DNA from: Thermococcus celer Vu 13 = JCM 8558
GTDB taxonomy: Archaea; Methanobacteriota_B; Thermococci; Thermococcales; Thermococcaceae
NCBI RefSeq assembly: GCF_002214365.1
Contig: NZ_CP014854.1
Coordinates: 186,001 to 250,000 of the forward strand
Direction of reading: 5' to 3'
Length of the DNA stretch: 64,000 nt
In this document: positions 26,469 through 35,444 of the stretch, in pieces
Position numbering within the stretch: the first letter of the stretch is position 1
Layout: each line of letters begins with the position of its first letter
Translations under genes and position numbers: made by a program
Notes under the pieces: model-generated
Database searches by the model: none
What the model saw: the letters and a program-made list of their open reading frames with translations, nothing else
Told to the model about the DNA's origin: nothing

Positions 26469-28094
26469 ATGGGCTCGAGGCTCCCGAAACTCCTCCTGCT
26501 GATCCCGCTGGCGTTCCTGGTGGTCTTCTTCTACGTTCCCTTAGTCAGCATTCTTAAAACCGGGCTCTGGGAGAACGGCTTCACGCTCGGGCACGTCACT
26601 TCCGTCCTCTCGAACGACTACCACCGGCGGGTGATCCTCTTCACGATAGGCCAAGCCATAGCCTCGACTCTCCTAACGCTGGCCCTCGGCCTTCCCGGGG
26701 CTTACATATTCGCGAAGTACAACTTCCCGGGGAAGGACACGGTGAAGGCCATCCTGACGGTTCCCTTCGTCGTGCCCAGCGTGATGGTGGCCCTGGGTTT
26801 CATACTCCTCTTCGGGAAGAGCGGGCTCGTAACGGGGCTTCTCGGAAGGGACCCCGGGATCCTGTACTCCTGGAAGGGCATACTCCTCGCCCACGCCTTC
26901 TACAACTTCCCGATAGTCGTACGCATGGTCTCGGCTCTCTGGGAGAGGATAAACCCGCACTACGAGGAGGCCGCCATGGCGCTGGGGGCGAGGGGGTGGA
27001 GGCTATTCTGGAGGGTTACCCTGCCGATGATCTCTCCCGCTATCTTCGCCTCGGCGATGCTCACCTTCGTCTTCTGCTTCCTCAGCTTCTCGATCCCGCT
27101 CATAATCGGCGGCTACCGCTACGCCACGATGGAGGTGGACATCTTCACCTCGATAATGGTTCTGCTGGACTTCAGAACGGGTGCCGCCATGGCCATCATT
27201 CAGATAGCCCTGAGCATGGCCTTCATGTACCTCTACCTTAAGGCCCTCGATGCCTACGCCAGGCGCGAGGAGCAGAGGATACTCAGGAAGCCGGTTCGCT
27301 TCACGAGGGGTGACTGGTTGAGCCTCAAAGGGCTTTTCGTCGCGGTTTACACCCTCATCGTCTTCGTCTTCATAGTGTCGCCGCTTTTGGCCGTCCTCTA
27401 CGATTCCCTGCGCTTCAACGATTCATGGAGCCTTGAGAACTACAGGCGGCTGTTCTCCTCGGGCTATAACCCGATGTTCGGGGCTACAACGCTCGACGTT
27501 ATCAGAAACTCCCTGACCTTCGGGCTGGCGACCGTTTTCCTCTCGGTTCTCGTGGCGCTCCCGGTAGCCTACGCGCTCCATCGCTGGAACTTCCGCGGGA
27601 GGAGGCTCTTCGACGTCCTCGTCATGCTCCCCCTGGCGAGCTCGCCCGTGACCCTCGGCCTCGGCTACATAAGGGTCTTCCACACCACGCGCCTCTACTA
27701 CACTGTCTGGATAGTGATCGCGGCGCACACCGTCATAGCCTACCCCTTCGTCCTGAGGGCCGTTTCGACGTCCCTGAAGAAGATAAGGCCCAACCTCTGG
27801 GAGGCCGCCCTAAGTTTGGGGGCGAGGGAGTGGAGGGCGTTCCTCAGGGTCGAGCTCCCGCTGGCGGTCGGCGGGGTCATCGTCGGGGCCATCTTCGCCT
27901 TCGCCATCAGCATAGCCGAGCTCGGGGCCACATATATGCTGGCCAGACCCGAGTACACCACCATGACCGTCGCGGTTTACAAGTTCCTTGGGGCGAGGCA
28001 GTTCGGTCCCGCATCGGCCCTGGCGGTTCTCCTGATGGTGCTCTCAACCCTCTCCTTCCTGATAATCGAGAAGGCCGGTGAGGAAGTATGGTGA
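26469..28094 (+). CDS. ABC importer permease (two fused inner-membrane domains)
   Basis: A 541-residue permease with two complete membrane-domain repeats, each with the EAA loop: [21 protein letters not shown] near residue 165 and [21 protein letters not shown] near 440. Fused double permeases of this size are typical of ThiP-like thiamine and iron(III)/phosphonate importers. It overlaps the ATPase gene by 7 nt. No substrate-binding protein gene is adjacent, so the cargo is unknown; a thiamine-related cargo is an inference. Confidence 0.85.
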   Translation: MGSRLPKLLLLIPLAFLVVFFYVPLVSILKTGLWENGFTLGHVTSVLSNDYHRRVILFTIGQAIASTLLTLALGLPGAYIFAKYNFPGKDTVKAILTVPFVVPSVMVALGFILLFGKSGLVTGLLGRDPGILYSWKGILLAHAFYNFPIVVRMVSALWERINPHYEEAAMALGARGWRLFWRVTLPMISPAIFASAMLTFVFCFLSFSIPLIIGGYRYATMEVDIFTSIMVLLDFRTGAAMAIIQIALSMAFMYLYLKALDAYARREEQRILRKPVRFTRGDWLSLKGLFVAVYTLIVFVFIVSPLLAVLYDSLRFNDSWSLENYRRLFSSGYNPMFGATTLDVIRNSLTFGLATVFLSVLVALPVAYALHRWNFRGRRLFDVLVMLPLASSPVTLGLGYIRVFHTTRLYYTVWIVIAAHTVIAYPFVLRAVSTSLKKIRPNLWEAALSLGAREWRAFLRVELPLAVGGVIVGAIFAFAISIAELGATYMLARPEYTTMTVAVYKFLGARQFGPASALAVLLMVLSTLSFLIIEKAGEEVW

Positions 28095-29092
28095 ACGTGG
28101 AACTGAGGGGCATCGTGAAGGGATGGGATGAATTTCGGCTCAGGATAGATGAGCTGAGGGTGAAGGACGGCGAGTTTCTCACGCTCCTCGGGCCGAGTGG
28201 ATGTGGAAAGACGACAACGCTGAGGATAATCGCGGGATTCGAGAAACCGGACGGGGGGGAGGTGCTCTTCGATGGGAGGCCCGTAAACGACCTGGCCCCC
28301 TACGAGCGCGGAATCGGCATAGTCTTCCAGGACTACGCGCTGTTCCCCCACATGACGGTGTTCAGGAACGTCGCCTTCGGCCTCGAGATGAAGGGGCTTC
28401 CGAAGGAAGAAATCAAGCGGAAGGTGGGACGGGCGCTCAAGCTCGTCGGGCTGGAGGGCCTCGAGAACCGCTATCCGGAACAGCTGAGCGGCGGCCAGCA
28501 GCAGCGCGTGGCCCTCGCGAGGGCCCTCGTGGTCGAGCCCGACCTCCTCCTCCTCGACGAGCCACTGAGCAACCTGGATGCAAAGATACGGGAACGGCTC
28601 AGGGGGGAGATAAGGAGGATACAGCGCGAGCTCGGGATAACGACTATATACGTCACCCACGACCAGGAGGAGGCCATGGCCATAAGCGACAGGATAGCCG
28701 TGATGAACGTCGGCAGGGTGGAGCAAGTCGGGAAGCCGCTGGAACTCTACTACCATCCGAGGACGGAGTTCGTGGCGCGCTTCCTGGGTTTAAGCAACAT
28801 ACTGGAGCTCAAGGCGGAGAACGGGAGGGCCCGCATCGGGAAACTGTGCTTCGACGTCGGGAGGGAGGGGAAGGTCAGGGTCTTCTTCCGACCGGAGAGC
28901 GTCCACGTAAAACCGGGCGATAGCGCGGAGGTTCTCGATTATGAACTCCTGCCCGGCAGGATTAGGTTGAAACTCGGAATAGATGGGGAGGTTATCTTAG
29001 CGGAGCGCTTTCTCAACGAGCTACCCTTCGACGTCGAGAACCTCCCGGGGAGGGTGGACGTTGAGGTGAGGGGCTTCTCTGTGCTGGAGTGA
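28088..29092 (+). CDS. ABC transporter ATP-binding protein with TOBE domain
   Basis: A 334-residue nucleotide-binding subunit. Walker A is GPSGCGKTT near residue 38, the signature is [15 protein letters not shown], Walker B is [13 protein letters not shown] and the H-loop is [10 protein letters not shown]. The C-terminal third has the TOBE-type tail seen in MalK/PotA/ThiQ-type importers, which can regulate transport. It is coupled to the double permease. Cargo is not known. Confidence 0.92.
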   Translation: MVNVELRGIVKGWDEFRLRIDELRVKDGEFLTLLGPSGCGKTTTLRIIAGFEKPDGGEVLFDGRPVNDLAPYERGIGIVFQDYALFPHMTVFRNVAFGLEMKGLPKEEIKRKVGRALKLVGLEGLENRYPEQLSGGQQQRVALARALVVEPDLLLLDEPLSNLDAKIRERLRGEIRRIQRELGITTIYVTHDQEEAMAISDRIAVMNVGRVEQVGKPLELYYHPRTEFVARFLGLSNILELKAENGRARIGKLCFDVGREGKVRVFFRPESVHVKPGDSAEVLDYELLPGRIRLKLGIDGEVILAERFLNELPFDVENLPGRVDVEVRGFSVLE

Positions 29093-29145
29093 CGGTTTTC
29101 CTCCTTCCGGGCCCGCGTTATGCCCGATGCCCGTTTTCCAGGTCG

Positions 29146-29175
29146 TTAAATCCATTCGATGGATTTAGTTTTTTC
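29146..29175 (+). terminator. hairpin and U-tract after the ABC operon
   Basis: The inverted repeat AAATCCAT, loop TCG, ATGGATTT (29148-29166) forms a 9-bp stem counting the flanking T/A pair and is followed at once by a T-run (AGTTTTTTC). It resembles a bacterial-type intrinsic terminator, although archaea often need only the T-run. Confidence 0.5.
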
Positions 29176-29307
29176 AATCCACCCTGTGCCCTCAGAGGAC
29201 CCAATCAACCCGATTTGATTCAACTCTGTTTTAACATTTTTCCATCAAAAAAACCTTTAAAAAACCAAGTTATTAGCAAAAATCAGTTAATCAAAGGGGT
29301 GAGGCTC

Positions 29308-30645
29308 ATGGGATGGTTCGAGGACTACTTCGAGTTTGAGAGGTACGGCACGGATATGAGGACCGAGGTGCTCGCGGGGGTAACGACCTTCATGACGATG
29401 GCCTACATCCTCTTCGTGAACCCCGCGATACTCAGCGATGCCATGGGGAAGGAGGCCTTCAACTCGCTCGTTGCCGTCACGGCCCTGGCCGCGGGCTTCG
29501 CGACTCTCCTCATGGGGCTCTACGCCAAGAAGCCCTTCGCCCTCGCCCCAGGGATGGGGCTGAACGCCTACTTCGCCTACAACGTGGTACTCGGCATGGG
29601 CTACGACTGGCGCGTGGCCCTCGCGGCGGTCTTCGTTGAGGGCCTGATCTTCATCGTCCTGAGCGTTACGAAGGTGAGGAGCGCGATAATACACGCGATA
29701 CCGCTAAGTCAGAAGTACGCGGTGGGCGCGGGGATAGGCCTCTTCCTGACCTTCATAGGGCTCAACGACGTCGGCCTGTTAACGGCCAAGGTCACGGAAA
29801 CGGGGGTTCTCCAGTTCACGGGCCTCAACGGCACCGCGCTGGCGAGCAAGGAGATAATCCTTTTCTTCTTCGGGCTGTTCCTGGCGGCAGTCTTGATATC
29901 CCTCCGCATCAAGGGGGCCCTGCTTGTATCCATCCTTACCACCGCCGTGCTCGGCTGGATAACCGGCGCCGCCCCGTGGCCGGAGCACCTGCTCTCGACA
30001 CCGAATTTGAGCTACACCTTCATGAAGATGGACCTGAAGGGACTCCTCAACGTAGGGGCGATAGGGGTTGTCTTCGCCTTCTTCATGGTGGACTTCTTCG
30101 ACACCCTCGGAACGGTCACCGGGCTGAGCGCAAAGGCCGGCTTTCTGACGAGGGACGGGAAGGTTCCGGATGCCGAGAAGGTGCTCCTAACCGACGCTAT
30201 AGGCACGACCGTCGGCGCGATCCTCGGAACCTCGACCGTTACGACCTACATAGAGAGCGCCGCAGGCATAGAGGAGGGCGGAAGAACCGGGATGACTGCG
30301 CTCGTCACTGGCCTGCTCTTCCTCGGCGTGGGCCTCTTTATAGCGCCTCTCGCCCAGGCGATACCGGCCTTCGCCACCGCCCCGGCCCTCGTGGTAGTGG
30401 GTTACTACATGCTGAGCGCGGTCAGGGAGATCGACTTCAGCGACCACACCGAGGCCATTCCAGCCTTCCTCGTGCTCGTGACGATACCCTACACCTACTC
30501 GATAGCGGATGGCATCGGCGCGGGCTTCATCAGCTACACCCTGCTCAAGCTCTTCAGCGGCCGTGGAAAAGAGGTTCACCCGCTGATGTACGTCCTCGCG
30601 GCCATATTCGTGGCCTACTTCGCCTACCTCAGCGGGCTCTTTTGA
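29308..30645 (+). CDS. AzgA-type purine (adenine/guanine/hypoxanthine) permease, NCS2 family
   Basis: A 445-residue membrane protein with about 13-14 helices. The N-terminal part ERYGTDMRTEVLAGVTTFMTMAYILFVNP and the motif APGMGLNAYF are NCS2/AzgA signatures, and ESAAGIEEGGRTG in the second half supplies the substrate-binding loop. It imports purine bases. The ATG at 29308 has GGGGTG upstream. The preceding AT-rich 200 nt hold a promoter (TATA-like TTTAAAAAA near 29256-29264). It fits with the purine genes later in the window. Confidence 0.88.
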   Translation: MGWFEDYFEFERYGTDMRTEVLAGVTTFMTMAYILFVNPAILSDAMGKEAFNSLVAVTALAAGFATLLMGLYAKKPFALAPGMGLNAYFAYNVVLGMGYDWRVALAAVFVEGLIFIVLSVTKVRSAIIHAIPLSQKYAVGAGIGLFLTFIGLNDVGLLTAKVTETGVLQFTGLNGTALASKEIILFFFGLFLAAVLISLRIKGALLVSILTTAVLGWITGAAPWPEHLLSTPNLSYTFMKMDLKGLLNVGAIGVVFAFFMVDFFDTLGTVTGLSAKAGFLTRDGKVPDAEKVLLTDAIGTTVGAILGTSTVTTYIESAAGIEEGGRTGMTALVTGLLFLGVGLFIAPLAQAIPAFATAPALVVVGYYMLSAVREIDFSDHTEAIPAFLVLVTIPYTYSIADGIGAGFISYTLLKLFSGRGKEVHPLMYVLAAIFVAYFAYLSGLF

Positions 30646-30711
30646 GCCCGATTTTTAAATTCTTTGAGGGCTCCTTTGACGGCTGGTAAAAAGATGTAAC
30701 AGGCGGAGGAA

Positions 30712-31149
30712 TCACTCAGGTTCTTCTTTCTCGACCAGCTTCTCCTTGAGGAACTGCTTGAGCACGTAGGGGCACTCCTCCTGGATGAACTGCGCGAACT
30801 CCCTTATCCTTTTGACGGTTATCCCGCTGACGTAGTGCTCGAACTGGCAGGCGTCCCTCTCAGCCGTCTCCCGCGGAATACCGAGTATGTCCGTGAAGAA
30901 CTGAGTGAGGAGAAGGTGCTTTGAGTAGGTGTCCTCGGCTATACGCCGGCCCTCGTTCGTGAGAAGGATCCTGTCGTACTTCTCGTACTCGATGAGCCCC
31001 TTCTCGCTGAGCTTTTTCAGTGCGTCCACAACGCTCGGGGGTTTTACCCTCATCATCCTGGCAATGTCCTTAACTCGGATAACCCCCTTGTTCTTGTGGA
31101 GGATGTACATGGCCTCGAGGTACTCCTCTTCCCTCTTGCTTACATTCAA
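30712..31149 (-). CDS. DtxR/MntR-type metal-responsive regulator
   Basis: A 145-residue regulator of the DtxR family. The N-terminal winged helix (MNVSKREEEYLEAMYILHKN, then KDIARMMRVKPPSVVDALKKL) and the metal/dimerisation region with ERDACQFEHYVSG (Cys-x-x-Glu-His) are plain; these residues form the metal site. It lacks an SH3-like domain, so it resembles the short MntR/TK0107-type proteins. The TTG at 31149 has GGTGAG 4 nt upstream. It is divergent from tRNA-Lys. Confidence 0.88.
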   Translation of the reverse strand: MNVSKREEEYLEAMYILHKNKGVIRVKDIARMMRVKPPSVVDALKKLSEKGLIEYEKYDRILLTNEGRRIAEDTYSKHLLLTQFFTDILGIPRETAERDACQFEHYVSGITVKRIREFAQFIQEECPYVLKQFLKEKLVEKEEPE

Positions 31150-31162
31150 CGGTCTCACCTTA

Positions 31163-31175
31163 TTAGGCTACCCAA
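31163..31175. promoter_or_regulatory. candidate DtxR-type operator
   Basis: TTAGGCTACCCAA is a near-palindrome (TTRGG-N3-CCYAA) very like the archaeal DtxR/MntR box TTAGG-CTA-CCTAA. It lies between the minus-strand TATA (about 31179-31186) and the dtxR-type start at 31149, where a bound regulator would block its own transcription. The TATA of the divergent tRNA lies 50 nt away. Confidence 0.55.
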
Positions 31176-31223
31176 AAATGTTTAAGTAGTTTTCGCAACC
31201 CGCGGTTAGGGATTAGGGTAAAG

Positions 31224-31255
31224 CTTATAAAATCCCTCCGGAATCCCCATGTGAC
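31224..31255 (+). promoter_or_regulatory. tRNA-Lys promoter
   Basis: CTTATAAAA at about 31224-31232 is a strong TATA box. It lies about 25-30 nt before the first base of the tRNA, the usual archaeal spacing. Confidence 0.7.
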
Positions 31256-31257
31256 AT

Positions 31258-31335
31258 GGGCCGGTAGCTCAGCCTGGTTAGAGCGCGGGGCTTTTAACCC
31301 CGTGGCCGCGGGTTCGAATCCCGTCCGGCCCGCCA
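31258..31335 (+). tRNA. tRNA-Lys (anticodon UUU)
   Basis: A clover leaf folds: acceptor GGGCCGG/CCGGCCC, D stem GCTC/GAGC, anticodon stem CGGGG/CCCCG with loop CTTTTAA (anticodon TTT), T stem GCGGG/CCCGT with loop TTCGAAT, discriminator G and encoded CCA. No intron is seen. It reads AAA/AAG codons. The spacer after it is the hairpin-rich non-coding region. Confidence 0.95.
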
Positions 31336-32140
31336 TAACGAAAGACAAGGGGGCTCCGCCCCCACACCCCCGGAACAGGTTCTTGTTTCGTAAAGCGCCC
31401 TTCTCATCCTTGTTCGAACATCCTTCAGCCCTTTGCTCCGCAAAGCGCTGGCGGAAATAGGCGTGGCTCCTTTTAGGATGGTTGTGATGTGTTTGCATTG
31501 TAAAGAAGTTTTTGAGTTTGGAATTCGCCGTTAACGTGTTACTGGTGGCGGGTTTGCTTTTGGATGGCGCTCCTTCGGAGCGCGGGAGAATCCTAAACCC
31601 CTTGAATTTGCCCTTTTAATCTCGAATTCGGAGTTCAATGGCCGTTTGAGGGTGCAAACACTCACGGGAGGGCAGTTAAAAGGAATCACGATTTTTTTCG
31701 CCAGCCTTCAGCCCTTGCTTCGCAAGCGCTGGCGGAAGTTCAGGTGCTTCTCAGAGACGCCAGCTATCAAGTTGGATTGCTTTTAATCGGCCCGTTTTGT
31801 ATGGTTTCACTCCCACAAGGCGTTCGGAGAACGCCAGAATAAAAAGTGAAACCTGTTCAGGGATTGGTCTTAATGCTAATCCCTCTTTGATTCTCCAACT
31901 TTTAGAGTGCACGCTCTCATCCCAGCCTTTTATGAGAAAGGGCTTTTTTCGCCAGTCTTTTCGTAAAAGGCTGATTACAACCCTTTTGAAAAGCGTTGAC
32001 GGAAAAATTTGCGTGCGGTTTTAAAGTTCGATGTTTTAGCGTGGATCAACGTTTAGTTTGTTATTGCATTTCCCAAAAGCCCCGCGGGGAAAGATTTATA
32101 AATGGCCCGTCCAATGCCCACCAGTGATTAAAAACCACCT
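31336..32140. repeat. non-coding region with a series of hairpin repeats
   Basis: About 800 bp with no convincing gene. Short GC hairpins occur at 31349-31363 (GGGGGC/CGCCCCC), 31431-31445 (CTTTGC/GCAAAG), 31567-31583 (GCGCTCC/GGAGCGC), 31699-31734 (outer CGCCAGC/GCTGGCG, inner CTTGC/GCAAG) and 31803-31853 (outer GGTTTCAC/GTGAAACC, inner GGCGTTC/GAACGCC). The segments at about 31421-31456, 31699-31734 and 31950-32002 share diverged copies of one unit ending in CGCTGGCGGAA or similar. This could be a structured RNA locus, MITE-like elements or decay after tRNA-linked insertion. Confidence 0.5.
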
Positions 32141-32158
32141 TTCTCGGAGGTGTTCGCA

Positions 32159-32338
32159 GTGGAACCCAAGTTCGAGGTACCCGTATGCACGTCATGTGGA
32201 AAGGAGATAACCCCAAGGGAGCACGCCACTCACTTCGTCTGCCCGAACTGTGGCGAGGCGATAATCTGGCGCTGCGAGTCCTGCAGGGTTTTGAGCGTCC
32301 CCTACAAGTGCCCCAAGTGCGGCTGGGAGGGGCCGTGA
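32159..32338 (+). CDS. small zinc-ribbon protein
   Basis: A 59-residue protein with four CxxC pairs (CTSC, CPNC, CESC, CPKC), enough for two zinc sites. It belongs to the archaeal small zinc-finger proteins of the HVO_2753/DUF1610 kind, often found beside aEF-1beta. The GTG at 32159 follows GGAGGTG by 6 nt. Twenty nt separate it from the aEF-1beta gene, so they form an operon. Confidence 0.85.
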
Positions 32339-32357
32339 ACTGAAGAGGTGATAAAAA

Positions 32358-32633
32358 ATGGCGGATTTCAACCTCGTTGGCGTTATAAAGGTCATGCCGA
32401 CCGATCCGGACGTGAACCTCGACGAGCTCGAGGAGAAACTCAAGGCGGTTATACCCGAGAAGTTCGGCCTCGCCAAGGTCGAGCGCGAGCCCATAGCCTT
32501 CGGTCTCGTCGCCCTCAAGTTCTACGTCCTCGGAAGGGACGAAGAGGGCTACTCCTACGACGAGGTCGCCGAGCTCTTCAGGGAAGTTGAGAACGTCGAG
32601 AGCGCGGAAGTTGAGACCGTTTCGAGGATCTGA
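32358..32633 (+). CDS. ef1b: translation elongation factor aEF-1beta
   Basis: A 91-residue guanine-nucleotide exchange factor for aEF-1alpha. It shows the ferredoxin-like fold: NLVGVIKVMPTDPDV, then EKLKAVIPEKFG, PIAFGLVALKFYVLGRDEEG and VESAEVETVSRI at the C-terminus, conserved in archaea. Length is normal. It is cotranscribed with the zinc-ribbon gene. Confidence 0.95.
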   Translation: MADFNLVGVIKVMPTDPDVNLDELEEKLKAVIPEKFGLAKVEREPIAFGLVALKFYVLGRDEEGYSYDEVAELFREVENVESAEVETVSRI

Positions 32634-32735
32634 ATCCTCGTCCCTTTTCTCTATATGCCCCCGAACGCGGCTTCATAGTTTCATTGCAATGCTCCTAAAG
32701 GCTCACACGATAAAAGGGCAGAAGAGGATATGGAC

Positions 32736-33761
32736 TCAAAGCCCCAGCTCAAGGCTCAGCTTCGGCCTCTTCCACTCGTCGAGGGTCGAGCGGAGGTCCT
32801 CGTTCTCCACCCTGGAGTAGAGCTCTTCGAAGCGCTTCTTCGCTTCCTCATCCCCGCCCTTCCAGCGCGCCAGCTCTCCAATCGCCCTGAAGAAGTAGGC
32901 AGTATCGTCCTCGAAGAGCTCCGCAAGGGTCTCCACGTTCCCTGCCACGGTTTCGTAGGCCCCTTCGTTGAAGAGTCCCTCTATGAAGTCAACGAGCGTT
33001 TCGAACACGAGGTCAAAAATCTCGTCGTTCACGTTTATCGCCTTCAGCAGGGCGTCCCGCATGGCCCTGAACGCCTTTCCGTAGTCCTCTTTACCCGCGG
33101 ATATCTCCGCCTCCACGAGCTTCGCGTTGACCTCTATCTCGTCGTCCCTCGGGTTCCTGAGGACCTCCCCGATGAGCTTCCCGGCCGCGTCGTAGTCCCC
33201 GAGCTCGTACTTAAAGTGGGCCAGGTCAAGGAGGCTTATGAGGCGGTTCTTATCGTCCCCGAGCCTCTCGAAGATCTCCCCGGCCTTCTCCATGAGCTCT
33301 ATCGCCTTCTCCGTCTCACCGATCTCATCGTAGTTTACCGCAAGGTTCGCGAGGGTCAATGCTATCTCCCTCTCGTTCTTCAGAACTTCCTCCTCAAGCT
33401 TGAGGAGGTCCTCGTAGGTCTCTATCGCCTTCTCGGGCATGCCGAAGTGCTCGTAGGCATCGGCCAGGTAGTAGAGGGCGGTCGCGTGCTCCTCCGGATC
33501 GTCCTTTTTACGCTCGAGTATCCGTTTGTAAAGGCCAATGCCTTCCTCCAAATCGTCCAGGTGGGCGTAAACGTGGGCTATCTCGTGGGCGAGGTCGTAG
33601 GGGTCATCGCAGTCCGGGACGACCTCCCCAAGTCTCTTCAGCTCACCCCTCAGCTTTTCCTCGTCTTCGATGCCCTCTATGTAATCGTCAAACAGCTCCA
33701 GGAGCCTTTCGCAGTCCTTCTCGCTCAGAGCCTTCTCCCACTCGGCTTTAACGTCGGTCAT
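32736..33761 (-). CDS. TPR-repeat protein
   Basis: A 341-residue acidic protein with repeated helix pairs: LYYLADAYEHFGMPEKAIETYEDLL near residue 97, ALTLANLAVNYDEIGETEKAIELMEKA near 137, and related helices further on. Tetratricopeptide repeats serve protein binding. No catalytic domain is seen. GGTGGT lies 4 nt before ATG at 33761, so this start is favoured over 33770. The partner is unknown. The gene is divergent from the thermosome. Confidence 0.75.
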   Translation of the reverse strand: MTDVKAEWEKALSEKDCERLLELFDDYIEGIEDEEKLRGELKRLGEVVPDCDDPYDLAHEIAHVYAHLDDLEEGIGLYKRILERKKDDPEEHATALYYLADAYEHFGMPEKAIETYEDLLKLEEEVLKNEREIALTLANLAVNYDEIGETEKAIELMEKAGEIFERLGDDKNRLISLLDLAHFKYELGDYDAAGKLIGEVLRNPRDDEIEVNAKLVEAEISAGKEDYGKAFRAMRDALLKAINVNDEIFDLVFETLVDFIEGLFNEGAYETVAGNVETLAELFEDDTAYFFRAIGELARWKGGDEEAKKRFEELYSRVENEDLRSTLDEWKRPKLSLELGL

Positions 33762-33810
33762 CTTCACCACCGACCCCCGTTGGGGAGACGGGTTAAAAAG
33801 GTATGGGACC

Positions 33811-33912
33811 GAAAAATTTATAAATAGCCCAAAGGAACACTAAACCGAAAACACGGATTGTAACTAAAACCTCTCCACTCATAAAAACAAAAACGACGGG
33901 AGGTGGGGGGAG
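33811..33912 (+). promoter_or_regulatory. thermosome promoter and leader
   Basis: AAAAATTTATAAATA at about 33813-33826 is a strong TATA box; a start site near 33845 would give a leader of about 70 nt ending in GGAGGTGG before ATG 33913. Confidence 0.6.
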
Positions 33913-34060
33913 ATGGCCCAGCTCGCCCTCGGGGAGGAACCCGACCCGGAAGCCCTCGCAAAGCTCACAAAGAGACTCATGAGAACGGAGCTCGTTTACT
34001 GGAGCTACACCCCAGCCATAACTGTGTGCAACAGATGTGGATACTCGGAGGTGGGGGGAG
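33913..34060 (+). pseudogene. nrdD C-terminal fragment inserted at the thermosome start
   Basis: After MAQLA (the thermosome N-terminus) the frame reads LGEEPDPEALAKLTKRLMRT, then [19 protein letters not shown], which matches the C-terminal glycyl-radical/zinc region of anaerobic ribonucleoside-triphosphate reductase (NrdD). A 29-bp stretch covering the thermosome ribosome site and first five codons (33899-33927) is repeated at 34047-34075, so the fragment is bracketed by two copies. Whether this is a real insertion or an assembly error is open. Confidence 0.6.
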
Positions 34061-35322
34061 ATGGCCCAGCTCGCCGGACAGCCGGTTGTTATTCTGCCCG
34101 AAGGGACTCAGAGGTACGTTGGAAGGGACGCGCAGAGGCTCAACATTTTGGCCGCAAGAATAATAGCCGAGACCGTCAGAACCACCCTCGGCCCCAAGGG
34201 AATGGACAAAATGCTCGTCGACAGCCTCGGAGACATAGTCATCACCAACGACGGTGCGACCATACTCGACGAGATGGACATCCAGCACCCGGCCGCGAAG
34301 ATGATGGTTGAGGTTGCGAAGACTCAGGACAAGGAGGCCGGTGACGGTACCACCACGGCTGTGGTTATCGCTGGAGAGCTCCTCAGGAAGGCTGAGGAGT
34401 TGCTCGACCAGAACATTCACCCGAGCATCATAGTTAAGGGTTACACAATGGCCGCCGAAAAAGCCCAGGAAATACTCGACGAGATAGCCAGGGATGTCGA
34501 CGTTGAGGACGTCGAGACGCTGAAGAAGGCCGCCGTCACCGCCATCACCGGAAAGGCCGCTGAGGAGGAGCGCGAGTACCTCGCCGGCATCGCCGTTGAG
34601 GCGGTCAGGCAGGTGGCCGAGAAGGTTGACGGCACCTACAAGGTCGACCTCGACAACATCAAGTTCGAGAAGAAGGAGGGCGGTAGCGTCAGGGACACCG
34701 AGCTCATCCGCGGCGTCGTCATCGACAAGGAAGTCGTCCACCCCGGAATGCCCAAGAGGGTTGAGAACGCGAAGATAGCACTCATAAACGAGGCCCTCGA
34801 GGTCAAGGAGACCGAGACCGACGCCGAGATAAGGATCACCAGCCCTGACCAGCTCCAGGCCTTCCTCGAGCAGGAGGAGAGGATGCTCCGCGAGATGGTC
34901 GACAAGATCAAGGAGGTCGGCGCGAACGTCGTCTTCGTTCAGAAGGGAATCGACGACCTCGCCCAGCACTACCTCGCCAAGTACGGCATAATGGCCGTCA
35001 GGCGCGTTAAGAAGAGCGACATGGAGAAGCTCGCCAAGGCCACCGGTGCCAAGATCGTCACCAGACCCTCGTTAAGGTCATCGCCGCCCACAAGGAGAAG
35101 GGAGCCACCATCGGTGTCGACGTCTTCGAGGGCGAGCCGGCCGACATGATGGAGCGCGGCGTCATCGCCCCGGTCAGGGTTACGAAGCAGGCCATCAAGA
35201 GCGCGAGCGAAGCCGCGATAATGATACTCCGCATCGACGACGTCATAGCCGCCAGCAAACTCGAGAAGGAGAAGGAAGGCGGCGCTGGCGAGAACGAGAA
35301 CTTCGGAAGCGACCTCGACTGA
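34061..35322 (+). pseudogene. thsB: thermosome (group II chaperonin) subunit, internally deleted and frameshifted
   Basis: ATP-dependent protein-folding ring subunit. The N-terminal equatorial and apical parts are intact (residues 1-333: [23 protein letters not shown], then [10 protein letters not shown]). At about 35060-35068 the sequence jumps to [13 protein letters not shown] in another frame and then runs to a normal C-terminus (EKEKEGG...NFGSDLD) at 35322. Compared with the usual 545 residues about 125 codons (roughly 380 bp) are missing, from the late apical/intermediate into the equatorial domain. As read, the intact frame ends with an out-of-frame tail at 35149. Thermococci carry more than one chaperonin gene, so loss may be tolerated. 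Confidence 0.75.
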
Positions 35323-35444
35323 GGGCTTTGAACCTTAACTTCTTTCCCTTCTCTCCGGTTTTGTCGATTTTCCGGCGCGCTTCTGGGCAACCTTTTTTAA
35401 AGAACTCCCGTTCTCATTCCGGGACAGATACCGAGGTGTTCTCC

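Noticed and set aside
31797-32024. A 75-codon plus-strand frame in the hairpin region.
   Set aside because: Poor codon pattern, no ribosome site, and it crosses the hairpin repeats; judged non-coding.
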